Of a DNA stretch of 5,972 nucleotides, positions 1 through 5,188 are shown piece by piece (position 1 is the first letter of the stretch; each line of letters starts with the position of its first letter). Made by a program: the position numbers and the translations under genes. Origin of the DNA: Aquificaceae bacterium UBA2488 (lineage in GTDB: Bacteria > Aquificota > Aquificia > Aquificales > Aquificaceae); NCBI GenBank assembly GCA_002341805.1, contig DDOS01000059.1, forward strand, positions 8,589 through 14,560, in the 5' to 3' direction. The notes under the pieces were generated by a model. It was not told the origin of the DNA. It did not search any database and worked only from the letters and a program-made list of their open reading frames with translations.

Positions 1-549
1 AATCTCTGGAGCTATATATCCAATAGTCCCTTTTACAGATATCAATCCTTGACCTGATTTTGATTTTAAAAGCCCAAAATCTCCAAGTTTCCACAAAAGT
101 CCTTTTAATATTTTCTTGCCAAACACATTGTCTGGTTTTATATCACTGTGTATATAGCCCATGTTGTGTAAATAAGCGAGTCCATTTACAATGTCTATAA
201 ATATCTTTTTTATCTCTTGGATGGATAAATCTTTCTTAGTCATATAATCTTTTAGATTTCCAGTATCCATAAGCTCATATATCACATAGAGCCTTTTCTC
301 CTCTTTCTTATAAAGATAACTAATTAAAGATATTATGTTTGAATGTCTTAAAAGTATTAGAGATTGAACCTCTTTCCAAAGATATTCAATGGCATACTCA
401 TCCTTTGCTATTTTTAGAGCAAACTCTTTCCACTTGTATTTACCTTTTAGACCCTCTACCTTATAAACCTTTCCAAATTCACCCTCTCCAAGTATATCTA
501 TAATCTTATACATATCTAAAACTATATCACCTATATTTACCTCTTCCAT
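1..549 (-). CDS. Hanks-type serine/threonine protein kinase, N-terminal part (runs off left edge)
   Basis: This encodes the first 183 residues of a eukaryotic-like Ser/Thr kinase; the reading frame is open to base 1, so the end is outside the window. Visible kinase landmarks, in order: glycine-rich loop LGEGEFGKV (residues 20-28), ATP-anchoring lysine in FALKIA (K46), the probable alpha-C glutamate (E60), an RHSNII stretch (68-73), catalytic loop HSDIKPDN (134-141, Asp136 and Asn141 present), DFG (157-159) and the GT-x-x-Y-x-APE end of the activation segment (174-182). All catalytic residues seen are intact. The catalytic loop has Ser instead of the usual Arg before the Asp, which makes it a non-RD kinase. 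The rest of the C-lobe is missing, so any sensor or membrane domain is unknown. The ATG lies 4 bases after the truA stop. AAAAAGG about 15 bases upstream is a poor Shine-Dalgarno, so translation is probably coupled to truA. The kinase call is firm; the substrate is unknown. Confidence 0.93.
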   Translation of the reverse strand, partial: MEEVNIGDIVLDMYKIIDILGEGEFGKVYKVEGLKGKYKWKEFALKIAKDEYAIEYLWKEVQSLILLRHSNIISLISYLYKKEEKRLYVIYELMDTGNLKDYMTKKDLSIQEIKKIFIDIVNGLAYLHNMGYIHSDIKPDNVFGKKILKGLLWKLGDFGLLKSKSGQGLISVKGTIGYIAPEI

Positions 550-553
550 AATT

Positions 554-1297
554 CTAATAATATACCTTTTTTAAATATAATCCACAGGCTTTTGCCATAA
601 AAGAAGATATGTTTTTGGCTTTTAAAAAACTGTATATATCATCTATCGTTATAATCCCTTGAGCGTAGGCAAGCATAGTACCTATTATCTTTCTCACCAT
701 ATATCTCAGAAATCTGTTGCCGGTAATAGATATATTTAATATATCATTATCTTTTTCAAAGAGTATATTTTCTACAAAACAGTGGGTATTGTCCTCATCA
801 GAAGGCTTACAAAAGCCATAGAAGTTTTGATATCCAAGAAATAGATGTGATATCTCCATCATCTTGTTTATGTCGGTGGGTTTAAATACATGCATAACCC
901 TGTCTTGATAAAAGGGTGAGTTTTTTTCTCCAAAATATATTTTATATATGTAAGTTTTTTTAAAAGCATCAAAACGAGCGTTAAAATCTAAAGATATTTC
1001 CTCTACATTTAAAACTTTTATATCCTTTGGTAAGGCACTGTTTAATGCTTTTCGCAAGAATATCACATCTTTATCTGTATCCATCTTAGTGTTAAACACA
1101 AATTCAATGGCATGTACACCTGCATCAGTCCTGGAACATCCTATGGCTCTTATGTTTTGTTTTATAGGCTTTTTCTTATTTATTATATAAAAGAGTTTTT
1201 GCTCTATCTCATTTTGAATGGTGGGTACATTTGGTTGATATTGCCATCCGCTATAGTTTGTGCCCACAAAGGATATACTAAACTTATAGTTTTTCAC
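554..1297 (-). CDS. truA: tRNA pseudouridine(38-40) synthase TruA
   Basis: TruA converts uridines 38-40 in the tRNA anticodon stem-loop to pseudouridine in the cytoplasm. The 247-residue product has the full family length. It carries the N-terminal GTNYSGWQYQP signature (12-22) followed by TIQNEIE, the catalytic motif RTDAGVHA with the nucleophilic Asp58, the FNARFDA segment and KTYIYKI with conserved Tyr118, and the C-terminal NRFLRYMVRKIIG and GLYLKKVYY blocks. The start codon is GTG (1297-1295), whose bases overlap the TGA stop of the preceding phosphorylase as GTGA. The conserved N-terminus begins only a few residues later and there is no nearby ATG, so this start is well supported. No good Shine-Dalgarno is seen, so the overlap suggests translational coupling to glgP. 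The identification is secure by motif content. Confidence 0.96.
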   Translation of the reverse strand: MKNYKFSISFVGTNYSGWQYQPNVPTIQNEIEQKLFYIINKKKPIKQNIRAIGCSRTDAGVHAIEFVFNTKMDTDKDVIFLRKALNSALPKDIKVLNVEEISLDFNARFDAFKKTYIYKIYFGEKNSPFYQDRVMHVFKPTDINKMMEISHLFLGYQNFYGFCKPSDEDNTHCFVENILFEKDNDILNISITGNRFLRYMVRKIIGTMLAYAQGIITIDDIYSFLKAKNISSFMAKACGLYLKKVYY

Positions 1298-2973
1298 TCT
1301 GCCAAAGTGTTACCAAGGTATAGTTTTGTAATATACTCCATCACCATACGATTCGAATTAAAATATGTGCCTACCGTTGCCACCGCCATCTTCATAACAT
1401 TCACATACTTTCCAAAACTATAATAGTATGTGGGTAATATAATATATTGAAGTCTGTTATAAAGATCGTATATATCATCTGTCTCCCATTCCGGCTCTGT
1501 AGAAACATCTTCCCAACTAGTTTTTTTACCTATAGACCATCCATTTATATTTTCCATACATCCTTCTATCCACCAGCCATCCAGCACCGAAAAGTTTGGT
1601 ACTCCGTTTAGAGCAGCTTTCATACCACTTGTACCAGAGGCTTCCAAAGGTCTTTGGGGAGTATTGAGCCAGATATCCGCTCCACTTACAATAACCTTCG
1701 CCTTAGACATATCATAATTTTCTACAAAAGCAATTTTTACTTTATTGGTCTTTGAGCTTACATAGTCTTTAGCATCAAATATCTCTTTGATTATAGCTTT
1801 ACCTACTCCGTCCATAGGATGTGCCTTACCTGAATATACTATCTGAATACCATCAAAGGGCTCAGCTATGTGTATAAGCCTATCTAAATCTTTCAATATC
1901 ATCTTATTTCTTTTATACTGGGTCATACGTCTTGCTATACCTATAGTAAATATCTTATCTGAAAAAGATGCGTTGGTTTGAGAGTTTACAAGGTCTATAA
2001 GATCTTCTTTTGCTTTTTGATGAGCTTCCACAAAATCTTTATCTGATATATTCACCACAAGTCTTAAAAGAGATGGATCTTCTTCCCATCCTCTTATTTG
2101 ATCTGTGTAAAGCTTCTTATGATGAGGAGATACCCATCTTATATGGTGAACACCGTTTGTAACATATTCTAACTTCTCTCCTTCAAAAATATTCTCTGAA
2201 ATATATTTGTGTTTCCTTGAAACTGCAGCCACCACTCTTGAGGCTTTTAAAGATACCCATGAAAGATTAAATCTATCACTATGATCAATTATAGGACTCA
2301 TATCAAGGCCATCTATATAATCCTTTAGAGCTTGCTTAACATCTTCTACAGGAAATTCGTCAAAAGCAGCTGCAACCGGTGTGTGAGTTACAAATACCAC
2401 TCTGTTTTTTACTTTTTCTATATCTTTTAAATCTTTTAAAAGCCCAATAGTTAAAAATGCCGAATGACTCTCATTTATATGATAAACCATTATATTATAA
2501 TTTAGAGCTTTTAGTATCTCATAACCCCCTATCCCAAATATAATCTCTTGAACCATTCTTTCTTTCCCTTGAGAAACATAGAGTCTATCGAATAGATTCC
2601 TTACCTCTGGTATATTTTCTTTTAAATAAGTATCTAAGAATATTACAGGTACTACATGTCCAGATATGCCCATCATATCGTACTTCCACGCAGTTAGATA
2701 AATATCTTTGTCTTCTATTCTTATTTTTATCTTAACATCCAAAGGTTTTAAATACTTTTTAGGATCCCAAGTTTGAGGAAAATCCGTTTGAATACCATGA
2801 GAAGTAAGATGTTGAGAGGTATAACCCTTTCTCCACAAAATACTCACACCCACTGAAGGTACTTTTAAGTCTGCAAGACTCTGCAACGTATCTCCCGCCA
2901 ATACTCCCAACCCACCACTATATGTGGGGATATATGGTTCTGCTGCACACTCCATTACAAAATAAGCTATCAT
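1294..2973 (-). CDS. glgP: Alpha-glucan (glycogen/maltodextrin) phosphorylase, GT35 family, compact form
   Basis: This enzyme would release glucose 1-phosphate from alpha-1,4-glucans using inorganic phosphate and pyridoxal phosphate in the cytoplasm. The 559-residue product matches the alpha-glucan phosphorylase subgroup typified by TIGR02094. It has YSGGLGVLAGD near the N-terminus (18-28), HINESHSAF (165-173), THTP (196-199), VTNGVH (271-276), phosphate-site-like ARRMTQYKR (347-355), GKAHP (382-386) and the cofactor-binding block EASGTSGMKAALNG, with the expected PLP lysine at K452. It begins directly at the catalytic region (MIAYFVMECAAEPYIP) and lacks the N-terminal DUF3417-like extension of longer relatives, which are often 700-850 residues. 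No interruption is seen, so it looks like a genuine short form. The ATG is 4 bases after the dsbC stop without a good Shine-Dalgarno, and its TGA overlaps the truA GTG. No glycogen synthesis gene is in the window. The exact glucan preference cannot be read from sequence. Confidence 0.93.
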   Translation of the reverse strand: MIAYFVMECAAEPYIPTYSGGLGVLAGDTLQSLADLKVPSVGVSILWRKGYTSQHLTSHGIQTDFPQTWDPKKYLKPLDVKIKIRIEDKDIYLTAWKYDMMGISGHVVPVIFLDTYLKENIPEVRNLFDRLYVSQGKERMVQEIIFGIGGYEILKALNYNIMVYHINESHSAFLTIGLLKDLKDIEKVKNRVVFVTHTPVAAAFDEFPVEDVKQALKDYIDGLDMSPIIDHSDRFNLSWVSLKASRVVAAVSRKHKYISENIFEGEKLEYVTNGVHHIRWVSPHHKKLYTDQIRGWEEDPSLLRLVVNISDKDFVEAHQKAKEDLIDLVNSQTNASFSDKIFTIGIARRMTQYKRNKMILKDLDRLIHIAEPFDGIQIVYSGKAHPMDGVGKAIIKEIFDAKDYVSSKTNKVKIAFVENYDMSKAKVIVSGADIWLNTPQRPLEASGTSGMKAALNGVPNFSVLDGWWIEGCMENINGWSIGKKTSWEDVSTEPEWETDDIYDLYNRLQYIILPTYYYSFGKYVNVMKMAVATVGTYFNSNRMVMEYITKLYLGNTLAE

Positions 2974-2977
2974 ACTA

Positions 2978-3763
2978 TTATTTTAACAGACTATTGAATT
3001 CATCGTACATAGCTTTTTTATTTTGCTCAATACCAACTCTCACTACACCCTTTGAACCAACGAATGTGGGTGTACCATCCACTCCAAGCTTTTGTAAAAA
3101 TTCTATATTTTTATGGATTTTATCCAATCCGCTTTTACAAGGATGCTCTGGCACCTTGGCATCATACATAAACTCAAGCATACTATAACTTGCATTGTTA
3201 TCACATAAAAGCTCTGCGGATTTCTTAACAGATCCAGGATGCAGAGAACCGCTTGGGGTTTGAACTGGGTATAGCACCACCTTCACAGCCACATCATTTT
3301 TCTTAGCCCATTTTCTAAGATTTGGTTCTGCCAAATGGCAAAAAGGACATTGAGGATCTGTTATAAAATAAACATATTTGTTTTTATCTTGTTTTAAAGC
3401 TTTTTCATTGAAAATAAAACTAACATGCTCTTGTAATCTATTCAACATATCCTTAGAAAGTTTTTGGTATTTATCTAAGTTTGGAGCCACAAGCATTTTT
3501 TTCTTTACATTCACCACTTGACCCTGTATTAGGTAGCTTCCATCATTGGATATAAAAAAATATTGAGCGTTTAAAGGTGATGTTTTAAACACCACTTCAC
3601 AAAAACCCTTCAAATCCTTAGAAGGTGATATATTGACTACATTGATAGAAGGTGGCGCGTTGAACTCTTTTAAAACCTTACTTATATACACTTTTGACGG
3701 GCAAGCATAAGATGATATGCTTAAAAGCCCAAAAGATAGCATAGCCAATAGCTTCCTATTCAT
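2978..3763 (-). CDS. dsbC: Periplasmic thiol:disulfide isomerase, DsbC/DsbG type
   Basis: This protein would reshuffle wrong disulfides in exported proteins in the periplasm, as a thioredoxin-fold homodimer kept reduced by a DsbD-like partner (family knowledge). The 261 residues contain a signal peptide (charged MNRK, hydrophobic core to about residue 18, probable signal peptidase I site after SYA20). Next comes a DsbC-like N-terminal dimerisation domain (about 45-95, with ISNDGSYLIQG resembling the ITDDGKHIIQG of E. coli DsbC), a linker helix, and a thioredoxin domain with active site CPFC (139-142) after ITDPQ. The cis-proline is in GTPTF (P232). Cys187 and Cys209 align with the structural disulfide of E. 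coli DsbC. Two further cysteines, C21 and C55, lie in the N-terminal part. CPFC is closer to the DsbG CPYC than the DsbC CGYC, so DsbC versus DsbG is not settled. The gene has its own promoter-like sequence and a strong Shine-Dalgarno. Confidence 0.9.
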   Translation of the reverse strand: MNRKLLAMLSFGLLSISSYACPSKVYISKVLKEFNAPPSINVVNISPSKDLKGFCEVVFKTSPLNAQYFFISNDGSYLIQGQVVNVKKKMLVAPNLDKYQKLSKDMLNRLQEHVSFIFNEKALKQDKNKYVYFITDPQCPFCHLAEPNLRKWAKKNDVAVKVVLYPVQTPSGSLHPGSVKKSAELLCDNNASYSMLEFMYDAKVPEHPCKSGLDKIHKNIEFLQKLGVDGTPTFVGSKGVVRVGIEQNKKAMYDEFNSLLK

Positions 3764-3769
3764 TTTTTA

Positions 3770-3774
3770 CCTCC
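3770..3774 (-). promoter_or_regulatory. Shine-Dalgarno of dsbC
   Basis: A GGAGG on the minus strand sits 6 bases before the ATG at 3763-3761. Most other starts here lack a clear ribosome site, so this marks dsbC as an independently initiated gene and fixes its start. Confidence 0.8.
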
Positions 3775-3790
3775 AAAATACATTTGCTTT

Positions 3791-3819
3791 ATTATAGCAC
3801 TTTTGAATGAATATATCAT
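3791..3819 (-). promoter_or_regulatory. Putative sigma-70-type promoter for dsbC-glgP-truA-kinase
   Basis: On the minus strand there is an extended -10 element TGCTATAAT (3799-3791; the TATAAT is a perfect consensus match). A -35-like ATGATA (3819-3814, 4 of 6 matches to TTGACA) lies 17 bases upstream. The -35 overlaps the stop codon of the GT9 gene. Transcription would start near 3784, about 20 bases before the dsbC ATG. This is the longest intergenic gap in the window (52 bases) and holds no hairpin terminator, so the promoter probably adds to read-through from upstream. The call is from consensus match only. Confidence 0.6.
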
Positions 3820-4757
3820 GAAAGAATATTATCTAAAACTTTGATTACATCCATAGGTTTTACAAAACCAAGACACTCATAGGTGTTTGTTTTACAGCTT
3901 TTAGGATTTATAGAACAAGGATGACAGTTAAGCTCTGGTTCCAGATAAGCTCCCATCAAAGGATAAAACCCATATAAAGATGATGTAGCACAGTATATAG
4001 ATATAGCCTTTTTGTTAAAAGCATTTGCTATATGTATAGAAGAAGAATCATTGGCTATCACGAGTTTTGAAAGCGCTATTATATGTATAAACTCCACCAA
4101 GGTAGTCTTTCCTGATAGATTATAAACATTTTTTATATTATCAAAAGCTTGTAAAACTTTATCAGATAGAATCACCACAGGCATATCAATATGCTTTGAT
4201 ATTTCTAAAAAATAGTCTTGTTTCCAGGTTTTTAGAAAAAAATTAGACAAAGGAGATATCACAACAAAATCTTTTGGTAAATTAAACTTTTGTTTAACGC
4301 TATAGATTACACTATCATTTATAAACATTTTTGGCTTCTTGGGCGTTAGAGTTTTTCCCATTAAAAGCCCCAAAAGTTTGATATTTCTATAAATCTCATG
4401 AGTATTATACATCTCATAATGCACTAAATCTGTATAAAGATATTCAGCCTCAGATCTATCAAATCCGATGCGCTTTTTGATACCAGATAGATACAATAAA
4501 ATAGCAGTCCTTAAAGACATATGAATAGACAACGCCACATCGTAATGTTTTATGGCTTTTAATATATTAAAAGAATCTTTTAAGGTTTTATCGTAAGTAT
4601 ATATATTAATATCATATCCATATAAAACATCTTTTATAAAAGGTCTTCCCACAAAACCTACATCTTGGGGCTCAAAGAAATCTAAAACATTTTGCAAAAG
4701 AGATGTGGCCAAAACCACATCCCCTAAATAAGCACTTTGCCAAATTAAAACTTTCAA
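3816..4757 (-). CDS. GT9-family glycosyltransferase, ADP-heptose:LPS heptosyltransferase-like
   Basis: The GT9 family transfers heptose from ADP-heptose to the inner core of lipopolysaccharide on the cytoplasmic face of the inner membrane. This 313-residue protein has the family N-terminus KVLIWQSAYLGDVVLATSLL, with Asp13 at the position of the catalytic base of E. coli WaaC. It also has a first Rossmann-like domain, a hinge around VVISPLSNFFLKTWKQDYF (165-183), and the nucleotide-sugar motif ANDSSSIHIANAF (235-247). A four-cysteine patch (C278, C281, C288, C295) resembles the one near the C-terminus of WaaF-type enzymes. The start appears to be TTG (4757-4755): an in-frame TAA lies immediately before it, and the conserved N-terminus begins at the next codon, so no upstream start is possible and no ATG comes early enough. 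There is no visible Shine-Dalgarno; reinitiation after the upstream gene is likely. The family is clear, but acceptor and sugar are inferred; it could act in another surface glycan. Confidence 0.88.
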   Translation of the reverse strand: MKVLIWQSAYLGDVVLATSLLQNVLDFFEPQDVGFVGRPFIKDVLYGYDINIYTYDKTLKDSFNILKAIKHYDVALSIHMSLRTAILLYLSGIKKRIGFDRSEAEYLYTDLVHYEMYNTHEIYRNIKLLGLLMGKTLTPKKPKMFINDSVIYSVKQKFNLPKDFVVISPLSNFFLKTWKQDYFLEISKHIDMPVVILSDKVLQAFDNIKNVYNLSGKTTLVEFIHIIALSKLVIANDSSSIHIANAFNKKAISIYCATSSLYGFYPLMGAYLEPELNCHPCSINPKSCKTNTYECLGFVKPMDVIKVLDNILS

Positions 4758-5186
4758 TTAAAAGCCGATGTTAGTAATATTCCAAGAATCGCCTTCTTTT
4801 GATACTGTAAAAGTAATATCTCTTTCCATACGCTCATTGTCTTTGGTTTCAAGGACTACTTTCACTTCAGAGTCTGATATTTTTGATACATTTTTAATCT
4901 TCCAGGATTTCACAAAGGACATCTGGCCTTCCAAACTGGCTCCAAGAGCTTCATACGGCTTCATCTCCACCAATGCAAGTGGTATTTGAAGCTTTGCTTC
5001 TAAGCTTTCTCTCAAACTTGGATCTAATTCTCTTATAGCTCTCATTGGGCGATGATCTTTTAGGCTTGAAACAAAGTCAGAAACCATATCTCTAGAAATA
5101 CCCTGAGGTGAAGACCCACAAGCCTTAAACAAGAAAACTACTGCAGCAATAACGCCTAATCCTATGAGGATTTTTTTCTTGGACAT
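4758..5186 (-). CDS. Small membrane-anchored or lipoprotein-like protein, possible NTF2/DUF4878-like domain
   Basis: I do not recognise a named family with certainty. The 142-residue product starts with a positively charged MSKKK and a hydrophobic segment (6-20), followed by FKAC at residues 20-23 and a GSS linker. This resembles a lipoprotein signal with Cys23 as the lipidated residue, but Phe at -3 and Lys at -2 are atypical for a lipobox; the segment could instead be an uncleaved membrane anchor. The remainder has a predicted helix (RDMVSDFVSSLKDH, about 32-45) and then alternating beta-type stretches ending in ITFTVSKEGDSWNITNIGF. This order recalls NTF2/cystatin-like small domains such as DUF4878 (an inference). 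The only Cys is Cys23. The ATG is preceded by a near-perfect Shine-Dalgarno located in the last codons of the upstream gene, 2 bases away. The stop directly abuts the TTG of the GT9 gene. It probably acts in the cell envelope; its function is unknown. Confidence 0.85.
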   Translation of the reverse strand: MSKKKILIGLGVIAAVVFLFKACGSSPQGISRDMVSDFVSSLKDHRPMRAIRELDPSLRESLEAKLQIPLALVEMKPYEALGASLEGQMSFVKSWKIKNVSKISDSEVKVVLETKDNERMERDITFTVSKEGDSWNITNIGF

Positions 5187-5188
5187 AT

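Larger units (their letters stand above)
66..4766. repeat. Dispersed 9-base word TTAAAAGCC (eight copies, both orientations)
   Basis: Exact copies read TTAAAAGCC on the plus strand at 66-74, 2436-2444, 3721-3729, 4361-4369 and 4758-4766, and its complement at 617-625, 2242-2250 and 4554-4562. All lie within genes, and the copy at 4758 contains a stop codon. Four encode Gly-Leu-Leu as GGG CTT TTA, three encode Leu-Lys-Ala as TTA AAA GCC, and one encodes a C-terminal Gly-Phe-stop. The copies are exact matches, but whether they have a function (uptake-type signal, protein-binding site) or only reflect codon habits is not known. Confidence 0.45.

Noticed and set aside
557..600. Promoter for the kinase within the end of truA (TATATT-like bases)
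   Set aside because: The region is so AT-rich that TATA-like hexamers are expected by chance, and no matching -35 was found.
1112..1423. Plus-strand open frame of 103 codons
   Set aside because: It lies antisense across the glgP/truA junction, has no recognisable domain or ribosome site, and both minus-strand genes are secure.
2922..3188. Plus-strand open frame of 88 codons
   Set aside because: It is antisense to the start of glgP and the end of dsbC, with no family signature.
3717..3763. DsbC signal peptide as a lipoprotein signal with Cys21
   Set aside because: SYAC lacks the Leu and small residue of a lipobox, while SYA fits signal peptidase I; kept only as an alternative.
3764..3815. 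Rho-independent terminator between the GT9 gene and dsbC
   Set aside because: The gap has no GC-rich stem followed by a T-run on the minus strand.
4768..4989. Plus-strand open frame of 73 codons
   Set aside because: It is antisense to the small anchored protein, whose signal sequence and strong ribosome site support the minus strand.
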